Below are positions 8,701-15,997 of a DNA stretch of 64,000 bases, one piece after another. A program made the translations under genes and the position numbers. Positions within the stretch are counted from its first letter, which is position 1. Every line of letters starts with the position of its first letter. The notes below the pieces were generated by a model, which was given only the letters and a program-made list of their open reading frames with translations, did not search any database and was not told where the DNA came from. The stretch is from Chitinophagaceae bacterium (lineage in GTDB: Bacteria; Bacteroidota; Bacteroidia; Chitinophagales; Chitinophagaceae), in contig JAFKGQ010000008.1 of NCBI GenBank assembly GCA_017307755.1, positions 186,001-250,000 on the forward strand, read 5' to 3'.

Positions 8701-10453
8701 CCTGATCAACCCCTTTGCTATAGTTAGCGCATTGTGTTCCCACGACCCGTCCATGGTCATCATAGAAGGGAACATAGTACAGGAATTGGTTGGTATCGAT
8801 GATCTTTGTACGGTAGCCCGTCGGCAGCCCCCTGACGTTGGTGTACTGACTCAAAGCAACTGCATAGGGATAGGTGTTGTAAGTCGTATAAAAATAAGTG
8901 GTATTGTTTGCATAGGTCATATCCATCGTGGCCGTCAGTGCGGTCCCAAGCGCTGTCACCCAATCGTACGAATCGTAGTAGTATTGTGTTACTACCTCCG
9001 TCGGAAAACTCGCGGTGACGGGATAATACGGCTGGGTCATGGCCTGCGCTACATGCCATGTATGATCGTTGTAATGGGCGGCGTCTGTCATAAGAGCGAC
9101 GGTATCCTGTCTGTTGAGCGCATCGTAGCAGAATATCTGCCACTTTTTTTTGCTGCGCAGGACTGAATCTTGTGACATGACCAGCCTATCCCTGATATCA
9201 TATACCATTCGAACCTCTCCCGTGCCTGGTACTTTTTTAACGATCAGCCGGTTACGCGAATCGTATTCATAACGGAAGCAAAGCTCGTTTGCGATGGCTT
9301 GGGTCAGCGTCCAATTGCTGCTGATGGCTTCCACCGCCCTGGGCTGGATGACGAAACGCAGGTTCTGCAAGTCATCATATATGTAATAGGTACAAAGCCA
9401 GCCAGAATGTCCTGCCGCAGGCGACGGCCACAGCTGTACTTTTTTCAGGATTACGTGGCCGTCCATGTCCTTGTATTCTACCACCTGGCGACCGGCCTCG
9501 TCTGTCGTAATGTTCTTTCCCAATGTCCCGGACGTATAAACACTTGCGCGCACCGGCAGACTGCCTTGCGACGAATCGATGTTCCAGACCTGTACACTAT
9601 CGCCGGCCGCATTGAAAAGATATTGACTGGTAACGCCGATGCCGTTACCTAGCCAGCTTTTACCCGGAGAGTAAGCAAAGACTGGGCGGTTCAACGGCGA
9701 AGGCTCATAGTCCGTCTCTTTATAGTAATATTGATCGCCCGGGAATTGACCGCTGTTGAAACTCTTTTGTTCGGCTATTGCATTCGTATGGTAGCTGCCA
9801 TCTGTAGAAGAAGACACATAAGGAAGATAACCCGTAATTATTCTGTCGAATGCATCATAGACCACAGGTGTGACGACGTCCTTCTCCATCGGATTTGCTT
9901 TCCGGGCAACGGTTTGTTTGTTTCGGCCGAGTCCATCGAAATAGGTGGTGGTTACCCTGGCATCTCTTGTATCCGTAAGGTTATCCGCTGATGTGACATC
10001 GGTGATACCCGGCCGGGTGATCTCTATGACGCGGACATAATTTACGTCTGCTGCTGCCGGGACGGTTCCCACTGAAACGATGGCAGTATTTGTATAGGCT
10101 GTATCTGTTCCACAGACGACCCTGCGCCGGAAATAAGTTTTTACTGTCAATGTTCCGGGTTTATAGTTCCTTGTGGTGGCTGTCCCGGAAGCCGTGATGA
10201 AATTGACAGCGTCCGTGCTCTGCTGCCATTGATAAGCGTAGCTCGCGCTACATCCGCCGCCGGCGGCGGGGCTGGTGATCAGGGAGTCCGGGCTGGTCCC
10301 GGAGGAAATCGTCTGCGCCGCGGGTGTGACGGCGCCGGGTAATAATTGGATCCCCGTCGCTATCGGGCCGGCTATAAGGCGATAGCTACCCAGACTAAGT
10401 ATCATTAACAGCCATCCATTGGCCCATCGTACAAAAGATCTTTTATTGCTCAT
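5786..10453 (-). CDS. RHS-repeat polymorphic toxin with lipase-like C-terminal domain
   Basis: This 1555-aa protein has an N-terminal hydrophobic export signal. A DUF6443-type region follows at about residues 130-290 (TTYFDGLGRNKQTVARKA), then a long series of YD repeats (YDYNIRGWMTGINKRYL, YDGNGNLLSDKNKG). The RHS core ends in the hallmark Y-x-Y-x-x-N-P-x-N-x-x-D-P-D-G, with DPDG at about 1285-1288. The 267-residue variable tail starts HLVIFINGF, a lipase-type first strand. It contains the nucleophile-elbow-like VISHSMGGAYAKGF with Ser about 1431. Asp in NAGDQVVNQ (about 1492) and His in KGKGHSIFDF (about 1527) are in the right order for a catalytic triad. The first Gly of GxSxG is Ser. The tail is therefore probably an alpha/beta-hydrolase effector (lipase or esterase). 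The gene lies between a 1082-aa RHS-associated gene and a candidate immunity gene. Confidence 0.9.
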   Translation of the reverse strand: MSNKRSFVRWANGWLLMILSLGSYRLIAGPIATGIQLLPGAVTPAAQTISSGTSPDSLITSPAAGGGCSASYAYQWQQSTDAVNFITASGTATTRNYKPGTLTVKTYFRRRVVCGTDTAYTNTAIVSVGTVPAAADVNYVRVIEITRPGITDVTSADNLTDTRDARVTTTYFDGLGRNKQTVARKANPMEKDVVTPVVYDAFDRIITGYLPYVSSSTDGSYHTNAIAEQKSFNSGQFPGDQYYYKETDYEPSPLNRPVFAYSPGKSWLGNGIGVTSQYLFNAAGDSVQVWNIDSSQGSLPVRASVYTSGTLGKNITTDEAGRQVVEYKDMDGHVILKKVQLWPSPAAGHSGWLCTYYIYDDLQNLRFVIQPRAVEAISSNWTLTQAIANELCFRYEYDSRNRLIVKKVPGTGEVRMVYDIRDRLVMSQDSVLRSKKKWQIFCYDALNRQDTVALMTDAAHYNDHTWHVAQAMTQPYYPVTASFPTEVVTQYYYDSYDWVTALGTALTATMDMTYANNTTYFYTTYNTYPYAVALSQYTNVRGLPTGYRTKIIDTNQFLYYVPFYDDHGRVVGTQCANYSKGVDQEWTQYDFSGKTLRNLLYHKKNPPMPMGHLVTTKFTYDAAGRLLSTRKIMDGPEARIDTMTYNELGLLKAKYFSDNLDSMVYDYNIRGWMTGINKRYLTGVAQNYFGMELGYDNAAGNVAGYSVPQFNGNISGMVWKSAGDGISRKYDFAYDNVSRLSMADFTQYNGSAYVKNATIDFSVPHITYDADGNIQTMAQAGYKPGGSLLIDRLKYTYFTGSNRLQQVYDSANDAGSLLGDFHYDGAVKDPTTDYSYDGNGNLLSDKNKGIRSIHYNFLNLPDTIRMMKSDGSSKGNIVYRYDAMGNKWAKIVTDSTANTVRQVTTMYIKGFQYQNDTIQFVAHEEGRTRYFWQHYMNGDSSFRQRFDYFEKDHLGNTRVILTDQRDTGQYVATMEGAYRAKENKIFYNISTTAYARNSAPGYPVDYGTTNPNDSISRLRGDGQKVGPAIILKVMSGDKVTIATNYYFNSSAATNGQRLSASDIINSLASGIVSLSGATHGTLADLTGPSTPLAIPLNSFLTNNNGNAAGKPNAYLNWILLDNQFGYVSTAGQSGALQVATAGTTTAGGLQTPLGITVNIRTSGYLYIYLSNATPNWDVFFDNLTIMHYAGPLMEENHYYPFGLTMAGISDKALKAGYLENKYRYNGKELQNKEFSDGSGLEWTDYEARMYDQQIGRWHVQDPKAEIYVNQSPYVYALNTPVNAIDPDGHLVIFINGFATPDQQGNSSYWRQVTTKTRKVYYQSGGRFDFAYPLLKNYSYTQTYTVNENFDIDVMNHFNDRHTMYIDGSVGGTDSWKSEPDLSSAGTAPNLIPAFRYNVGYEEGEKQAEAIITSLARSGGVITETIKVISHSMGGAYAKGFIQALVDYARKHPEQAQGLSITEFDFASFQQNFKKIQHAVKGTSLKQYDNAGDQVVNQTMVGEIYGSHFAEEEGAESRSMDNTKGKGHSIFDFLNQIKNLSEGTYIFVKGDFIKVN

Positions 10454-10487
10454 TTCACCGTGCGTTTAACAGTTGGAAAAAGGAGTT

Positions 10488-13400
10488 TTAATTGCCGGAT
10501 TGCCCCCGGTAATGGTAACGGATCCGTTTGATGATATTTCCGTCCTTATCACGTACCACGCTAAGCCTGGAGAAGTTGTCGTATTCATAATAAGTCGTCC
10601 GCCCCTGGTTATCGGTCTCGCTTGTCATGCCGACCAGCGGCAGATACGTATACGTCTTAATAATGGCCCCCGGAAAAGCGGTCCTCAGCCCATCAAGATG
10701 GCTGCGCAATTGAGCATCCGAGGCCGGGTTGTCCAATATGCTTTGGGTCACGTGACTTTTTACGTCTGTATAGGTTGCTCCTGTGATCTCAGCGACGGGA
10801 TACTGGGATTTATATCCGTAGAGATAGCATTTGGGTACGCCATCCCGGGGGACATACCCCTGTATATTGGCATTGACGTCGTAATCTGTATAGGTCAGGC
10901 TCGTCTCCATCGTATGGGCCGGGCCTGTGTTTGTCCGCACTTTATCCTGCACTGCATGTAGTTCCGGCGTAAGCTTATAGCTATTGTGGACCAGGAAGCT
11001 TTGCTGATTGTGCCGGGTCTTTTTCTCTATCACTGCGCCTACATTATTTACACTTATCAATCGCTGTCTTGCCGTCTCTTCCATGCCCGTCAACGTAATG
11101 TCCTGTGGATAGACGAGAGAATCCACCAATTCCCGGCCTTTGCTGTCGATGGTGCGCGAGCTGGTGATCAATGCATGCTGTGCGTTGTTATAACTATAAT
11201 AGAATGTCTGAACAGAAGGATTGAGACCGTTTTGGTCAAAATTTGTAGTAGTTGTCTGGCTGATATATTGCCAGGGTGTCCCCAGGATATAATAATTTAC
11301 GTCAAAGGCTTGGAACTCGGCTGCCTGGTGGGGTATGGTAGATGCAACAGGATCATAGGTTCGGTTTATAAAATACCCTTTCACGGAGCTTGAGTTCCTG
11401 GAGTCAACTGTATATGTATTCACTTTCTTTTGCAGGTACACCGGTGTTTTATTTATCCACCTGAATGTATTTTCTTCCAGCAATGCTCCATTCTCATAAC
11501 CCAGGTTGCTATGCGGCGCCTGTATCTGGTCGTGCCCAAAAACAGGAAAACTCCCATTGTGGTCAAGGATATCGAATTTCAACTCTTTCCCTCCGTTCTC
11601 GAAATAGTCCCCATTGCTTTGCAGCACCGACGTATACATGGTGGAGAAAGGCACCAGGGCTTCCGGATTTTGCGGATTCGAATACAACGCTCTGTAAGAA
11701 CAGCCCTGGGTATTGATAACAGCGTTGGTGACCAGACACTGTACTATGGTTGATAATGGAACAATAAAAATAGGAGCTGTTACGGACTGCACATTCGAGG
11801 CGGCAAAGTCGGGCAGCCGTCTGTAATAATACCTGGTAAGCTTGGGTGTCATATCATCCGAACTGTCCGTGGCAACCACCTGTTTAATCCTTGTGCCAGG
11901 ATATATGACTGTTATAGGCACCGTATCGTATGTGGGAGGAGAAAAATAATCAAGATACATGGACCCATAAAAAAGATGTGGTCCAAAAACGGTGACTCTC
12001 ATCGTATAGGATGTTCCGGCAACAATATTGATATGGTCTCCACTGACGTTCTGGTTTTGAGCCACCGTTTTTGTGTACAGGACCGCATTCGTAGCGGCAT
12101 TCAGGATCGCCGCTTTCATCTTGATATGGGTATCCGGGTCTGTACTTCCGTCATCTGAAAAGAACGCAGCGCTTATGTTTGTACTCGAAGAGTAGCTGGC
12201 GGTAAAAGTATGATTATATACAACACTTTCTTCGTTGTCATCCCCTCTGCCTGCAGCATTTTCCCGTATCGTATTTTGATGTGTTACAATTTGCGTACTG
12301 GGTTTTTGATGACTTTCATAGACTATTTGATTATATCCTCCGGTGGGATAGGTCACTTTCTTTAGCAAACCGATGGATGCATAGTTCGAATCAGGATCCC
12401 TGTTACCTCCCACGTTATTAAAAGCAGCTCTGTCAGCAGCGTTGCCGGGCAAAGGAACAAGGTATTGGTTGTTCGTCTTACCGTTGTAAAACCCCTCATA
12501 ATCCTGGCAAAATGCAAGCCTTGGGGGGACCTGGGATGGCCGGTCATATTCGAAAGCATGTATTTTCGGGTCGGTGTTTGTCGTGCCATATTCCGAGATC
12601 TTTGAAAGAAAATGCCAGTTCTTTTGTTGCGCGTCCTGTATCTGGCTCAGTGGGATTGACACCGCGGAAATTATAGATTGGTATTCAAAGAGGAATTTCT
12701 TTAGCTGGTTGTGCGCGTCATCATACAGGGCAATGGAAGACACCAGGCCGTCGCCATTGATGTCACTCCTGTTCTGATAGGTGAGCTCGATGGTGCCATA
12801 AGCCGTGGAACTTATCTTCTTAATCCTGGAATACCGGGTATGGGTAGACGGATAACACAGCTGGTCGGAAAATATTGGACAGGAGATTGACGCGGGACTA
12901 CAGAACAGTACGCTATTATCCCTGGTATATATTGTCTGAAATACATTGCTATAATATGAGGCCGTGCCCGTTTCATAGAGGAACATGATCGAGTCACCGT
13001 CGGGATGGACAATCTTGGTCAGGTTCCATGCGGTCGGATTGTCATCCCTGAACCCCGGGATACCGCCGCAAACAGAGCTTGCCACGATCCTGTTGAGCTC
13101 GGTCGCGGAATCACCGCCAAAAAAATACTGAATACCTTCTGGAGTAGTGACCTTGAAAGAGACATTGCTTGCTGTAGTCGTATATTCGAACTTCAGATTG
13201 CTATGCGGCATCGTCAGTATCCCTCCGCTGTCATTAACAATAAATTTCCCGGTGTAATGGTTAAAATTATAATAGAAGATATCGGGCTGTACGTCGTTGT
13301 AGGTCAGTGTGGATTGGTCTAAAAAATTCCAAAGCGTGTCGTTCAGGACATTCAGGGGAGGAGCATGAAGCCGCACCGTAGGATAGGTGAGATCAGGGTC

Positions 13401-13736
13401 ATCCACGATTGTCCGGGTAATAAGCCCGCCGGCGTTCAATACCCAATCGATGCCCGACCGGGACCCTATGGCATTCACCCTGAATCCATTGGTTGTATAC
13501 GATAATGACAGGGGGACCTCCAGGTTCTTCGTTTTGTAGCTGAACAAAGGGATGGACAGGTTCAGCGCTCCCGTGGACATATTGATGGGAATATCCCCGT
13601 ATTTCCCCAGCTCGGCTGCATTGGGCGAAGGTGGTAATATGGCCGGCAGCGCTATTCCATTGCTCGACTGTCCCAGGCATATTCCCTGGATCATGCACAA
13701 CCCAAGAATAATGGTACTAATAGAATTAAATTTCAT
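10488..13736 (-). CDS. RHS-associated large secreted protein (partner of the RHS gene)
   Basis: This 1082-aa protein has a signal peptide (MKFNSISTIILGLCMIQGICLGQ). The N-terminal part has the segment ALPAILPPSPNAAELGKYG followed by PINMSTGALNLSIPLF. This is a typical beginning of the Bacteroidota proteins that precede RHS genes; it resembles the N-terminal region of SpvB/Tc-type shells, but the relation is inference. The C-terminus ends in a YD-type repeat (TYYEYDNFSRLSVVRDKDGN). The gap to the RHS gene is 34 bp, so the two are an operon. It has no recognisable toxin domain, and a role in the shell or delivery of the RHS toxin is possible but unproven. A candidate ribosome site GGGGCG lies just before the ATG. 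Confidence 0.8.
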   Translation of the reverse strand: MKFNSISTIILGLCMIQGICLGQSSNGIALPAILPPSPNAAELGKYGDIPINMSTGALNLSIPLFSYKTKNLEVPLSLSYTTNGFRVNAIGSRSGIDWVLNAGGLITRTIVDDPDLTYPTVRLHAPPLNVLNDTLWNFLDQSTLTYNDVQPDIFYYNFNHYTGKFIVNDSGGILTMPHSNLKFEYTTTASNVSFKVTTPEGIQYFFGGDSATELNRIVASSVCGGIPGFRDDNPTAWNLTKIVHPDGDSIMFLYETGTASYYSNVFQTIYTRDNSVLFCSPASISCPIFSDQLCYPSTHTRYSRIKKISSTAYGTIELTYQNRSDINGDGLVSSIALYDDAHNQLKKFLFEYQSIISAVSIPLSQIQDAQQKNWHFLSKISEYGTTNTDPKIHAFEYDRPSQVPPRLAFCQDYEGFYNGKTNNQYLVPLPGNAADRAAFNNVGGNRDPDSNYASIGLLKKVTYPTGGYNQIVYESHQKPSTQIVTHQNTIRENAAGRGDDNEESVVYNHTFTASYSSSTNISAAFFSDDGSTDPDTHIKMKAAILNAATNAVLYTKTVAQNQNVSGDHINIVAGTSYTMRVTVFGPHLFYGSMYLDYFSPPTYDTVPITVIYPGTRIKQVVATDSSDDMTPKLTRYYYRRLPDFAASNVQSVTAPIFIVPLSTIVQCLVTNAVINTQGCSYRALYSNPQNPEALVPFSTMYTSVLQSNGDYFENGGKELKFDILDHNGSFPVFGHDQIQAPHSNLGYENGALLEENTFRWINKTPVYLQKKVNTYTVDSRNSSSVKGYFINRTYDPVASTIPHQAAEFQAFDVNYYILGTPWQYISQTTTTNFDQNGLNPSVQTFYYSYNNAQHALITSSRTIDSKGRELVDSLVYPQDITLTGMEETARQRLISVNNVGAVIEKKTRHNQQSFLVHNSYKLTPELHAVQDKVRTNTGPAHTMETSLTYTDYDVNANIQGYVPRDGVPKCYLYGYKSQYPVAEITGATYTDVKSHVTQSILDNPASDAQLRSHLDGLRTAFPGAIIKTYTYLPLVGMTSETDNQGRTTYYEYDNFSRLSVVRDKDGNIIKRIRYHYRGQSGN

Positions 13737-13770
13737 AATCGCCCCTTGTCTCTATAGGTTAAAAATTGTC

Positions 13771-13840
13771 GAGTAAGCCTGGGCATTGCAGCCCAAACTG
13801 CTCACGGAACCGTGCTTGAGATTCTCACCTCACACGGCTC
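13771..13840 (-). mobile_element. Group II intron remnant: domain V and domain VI
   Basis: Read on the minus strand, positions 13840 to 13807 form exactly 34 nt with all domain V features. There is a 7-bp basal stem beginning GAGCCGT and closing ACGGTTC, the AGC catalytic triad at nt 2-4, and a 2-nt bulge at nt 25-26. A 6-bp upper stem carries a GNRA tetraloop (GAGA). Two nucleotides later, 13804 to about 13771 folds as a second hairpin (GTGAGC with GCTTAC, GGGC with GCCC), as expected for domain VI. The intron 3' end is probably near 13768-13771. Domains I-IV and the reverse transcriptase are absent; only about 20 nt separate domain V from the broken gene upstream. This is a degraded intron 3' end, not a functional element. 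Confidence 0.87.
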
Positions 13841-13859
13841 TTGTTATCTGAATATCATT

Positions 13860-14294
13860 TTATTCCCAAGGTCCAGTGTTTAACATCTCCTTATACGCTC
13901 TCACCTGTTGAGAGTAATAATAGGCGTCTTGATTAAACCCCTGGTAATCCTTCTCTAATAATCCGCTCAAATTTGTATGCTGCTGAATGTATTGAGATAT
14001 CTGTTGCTTCCGTTCGCGGATGTATTCTCTTACCTGGTCTGCGTCCTGCGTCTTCGCCTGCAGGGATTGCAATTGTCTGAGTGAAGCCAGGGCTTTTGCT
14101 GCCTGTGTCGCTGGCGAGTTTTTGAGAAAGCGCTGCATAACGCTCTGCCGACCCAGCAAACAACGTCTTTGCTGGTTGAAGAATTTGGAAGGGGAATTTA
14201 TAATAGCCGTAGCCCCGCCAGGTTGGTCCTGGGCAAAACAGGAAAGCGTCAGTGTACAGAGCAGCAATAGGATTGCGGTCTGGGGTCCTTTCAT
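13860..14294 (-). pseudogene. Broken leader gene of the RHS operon (frameshifted, internally deleted, truncated)
   Basis: The open frame (144 aa) starts with a good signal peptide (MKGPQTAILLLLCTLTLSCFAQ). It ends with a helical segment, VREYIRERKQQISQYIQQ then AYYYSQQVRAYKEMLN. From memory this matches the conserved middle of a much longer coiled-coil protein often found upstream of RHS genes in Chitinophagaceae. Between the two parts, the shifted frame (about 14110-14190) encodes AKTLFAGSAERYAALSQKL, which also fits that family, while the open frame there is unconvincing. Two compensating frameshifts or small deletions are implied. The C-terminal part after EMLN is missing, and a group II intron 3' end begins 20 nt after the stop. 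The family assignment is from memory and unchecked. Confidence 0.7.
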
Positions 14295-14460
14295 GAGAAG
14301 CCAGTTTAGGAGTTAACGCATGGTTAGGAGCCATACGTTTACGGTCAGTTATTAATCGTTGCTAACTAATCAGAGTGAGTAACTGAAATTTCAAGAGTAA
14401 GAAAAAACTGTACGACAAAATAAAGGGTTTTTTATTTAATCCAACATTAAAAGTTTATAA

Positions 14461-14523
14461 GCGTGTCGAAAATAGCAATAGGCGTGTCGATTTTGCCCAT
14501 CAGCGTGCAATGCATATATCCCA
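14461..14523 (+). promoter_or_regulatory. Three direct repeats at exact 21-bp spacing upstream of AraC gene
   Basis: GCGTGTCGA occurs at 14461 and 14482, and the weaker GCGTGCAAT at 14503, so three repeats are spaced exactly 21 bp apart (two helical turns). AraC-family proteins bind such direct half-sites with 21-bp spacing. The array ends 53 bp before the preferred AraC start at 14577, so autoregulation is a reasonable inference. It also argues that the upstream in-frame extension from GTG 14463 is not coding. The same core (CGTGTC) at 21-bp spacing recurs at 25655-25703. Confidence 0.6.
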
Positions 14524-14576
14524 CCTGCATTCATAGCAAAACATTTTCCCGGGAAGACTGTTACAGATCAAGAGCC

Positions 14577-15422
14577 ATGTCATACATAGAATACCTTCCG
14601 GCTAAAGATCTGCAGGATCACCTCGATGCCTACTGGATCCGCAAGACCCCTCCCGGCCAAAACCCCACCGGCAGACGGGTATACGCGGACGGATGCGCCG
14701 ACCTCATCCTCAACACGGGCACCTCAACCGCCTGGTTCAACCCCATGGCCCGCGCCGGCGATATAATCCCTTTTGACCCCGGGCACATGTATCTTGGAGG
14801 AACAATGACGGAATACGGGGTCGTCACAGCATCAGCAGGATGCATACTGACAGGCATACGGTTCAGACCAGGCGGATTTTACGCGTTTTACAGACAACCC
14901 ATGGCGCCCGCCGTGGACAGCCTACTGCCATTCACTGATCCTTCTCTGCAGCCCTTGATGGAATACAAACATTCCGAAGAAAACTTCGCCCCCCGGCTGG
15001 ATACGTACTTCATTGCAAAAAAAATTGCGGCTGCCGAACACTCGGCCCGAACAGAAAAAACGCGTGATGATTTCAACACTGCATACAAGACCATACTTCT
15101 CACTAAAGGACAAATATCAGTAGAGGCCCTGTCGAAAGAATGTCACATGAGCCGCCGGACAATGGAAAGAGTATTTAAAGAGAATGTAGGTATTCCGCCA
15201 AAAGAATTCATCCGGATCGCCCGCTTTCAGGAAGTATTAAGCCGCCTTCGACAGACAGAGACAGCAGTCACACCACGGGAAAGTCTCCTGCGGATCGCCT
15301 TCGAGCTGGGCTATCATGACCATGCACATCTTACCAATGAGTTCAAACAGTATGCGGGCATCCTTCCTTCGGAATTGTCGCGTTTTTACAAAACAGGCAT
15401 TGCCTCCGGCAACTACTTTTGA
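14577..15422 (+). CDS. AraC-family transcriptional regulator (DUF6597-type N-terminus)
   Basis: With the ATG at 14577 the protein is 281 aa and begins MSYIEYLPAKDLQDHLDAYW, the normal beginning of this family. The open frame extends back to a GTG at 14463, but that stretch holds a repeat array. The N-terminal domain (about 1-150) has YADGCADLILN and the GIRFRPGGF motif of AraC proteins with a DUF6597-like sensor domain. The C-terminal pair of helix-turn-helix motifs (about 180-275) includes EALSKECHMSRRTMERVFKE and RIAFELGYHDHAHLTNEFKQ. It probably controls itself and the membrane protein gene 9 bp downstream. The effector is unknown. Confidence 0.9.
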   Translation: MSYIEYLPAKDLQDHLDAYWIRKTPPGQNPTGRRVYADGCADLILNTGTSTAWFNPMARAGDIIPFDPGHMYLGGTMTEYGVVTASAGCILTGIRFRPGGFYAFYRQPMAPAVDSLLPFTDPSLQPLMEYKHSEENFAPRLDTYFIAKKIAAAEHSARTEKTRDDFNTAYKTILLTKGQISVEALSKECHMSRRTMERVFKENVGIPPKEFIRIARFQEVLSRLRQTETAVTPRESLLRIAFELGYHDHAHLTNEFKQYAGILPSELSRFYKTGIASGNYF

Positions 15423-15431
15423 CAAAAAAAT

Positions 15432-15857
15432 ATGACACTTCTTCTCACCGGACTGCTGGCAGGGCTGCTCGATGCAATTGCCGCCGTACTGCTCTTTCTG
15501 GCCAGACGCAATAAAGACCCCCGGATGTTATTCCGATACATCGCCAGCGCGGTCTTTGGTAAAGGTGCCTTCGTTAAAGGGACCAGCATGGTGTACAAAG
15601 GCATCATCTTCCATTTCCTTATCGCCATGAGCTGGGTAGCCATCTATTTTTTTCTCCATGCACATATACCCTGGCTGGACAGTCATCCCTTGCTTGCTGC
15701 GATAGGATATGGCATCCTGGTATGGATCATCATGAACCTGGTAGTCGTCCCAAATTCCAGGGCGACGCCCCGGCCGTTCTCATTATCGTTTGCATTGATC
15801 AATGTCATTATCCTGATACTGGCCATCGGTCTGCCGGCGGCTTATCTGGCCGGTTGA
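15432..15857 (+). CDS. DUF1440/YagU-like inner-membrane protein
   Basis: This 141-aa protein has four predicted transmembrane helices: about 2-22, 58-75, 88-108 and 115-138. The region LDAIAAVLLFLARRNKDP followed by RYIASAVFGKGAF matches the DUF1440 membrane family (YagU-like) as I recall it. These are small inner-membrane proteins of poorly known role; YagU of Escherichia coli has been linked to acid resistance. It starts 9 bp after the AraC stop codon, so the two genes are probably cotranscribed and the regulator may respond to a related stress. Confidence 0.8.
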   Translation: MTLLLTGLLAGLLDAIAAVLLFLARRNKDPRMLFRYIASAVFGKGAFVKGTSMVYKGIIFHFLIAMSWVAIYFFLHAHIPWLDSHPLLAAIGYGILVWIIMNLVVVPNSRATPRPFSLSFALINVIILILAIGLPAAYLAG

Positions 15858-15946
15858 AGAAGTAACTGATTTGTCCAGTTATTGGTCTAGTTTGTCAATT
15901 TCCACAATCTTTATAGCTGAGTATTTTTATTTTTGTATTTACAAGA

Positions 15947-15975
15947 GAAAAAAAGGAGCCTAATTATAGGCTCCT
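15947..15975 (-). terminator. Hairpin with T-tract on the minus strand only
   Basis: AGGAGCC (15954-15960) and GGCTCCT (15969-15975) form a perfect 7-bp stem with an 8-nt AT loop. On the minus strand the stem is followed by seven T residues, giving a textbook intrinsic terminator. On the plus strand it is preceded by the A-run and followed by mixed sequence. No minus-strand gene ends here, so it may stop antisense transcription from the HEPN gene or be a relic of what was there before. Confidence 0.6.
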
Positions 15976-15997
15976 CTTAGTATCTAAGGAAGTAGCG

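Noticed and set aside
14463..14576. N-terminal extension of the AraC gene from GTG 14463
   Set aside because: The stretch contains a phased repeat array, and the family N-terminus begins at the ATG 14577.
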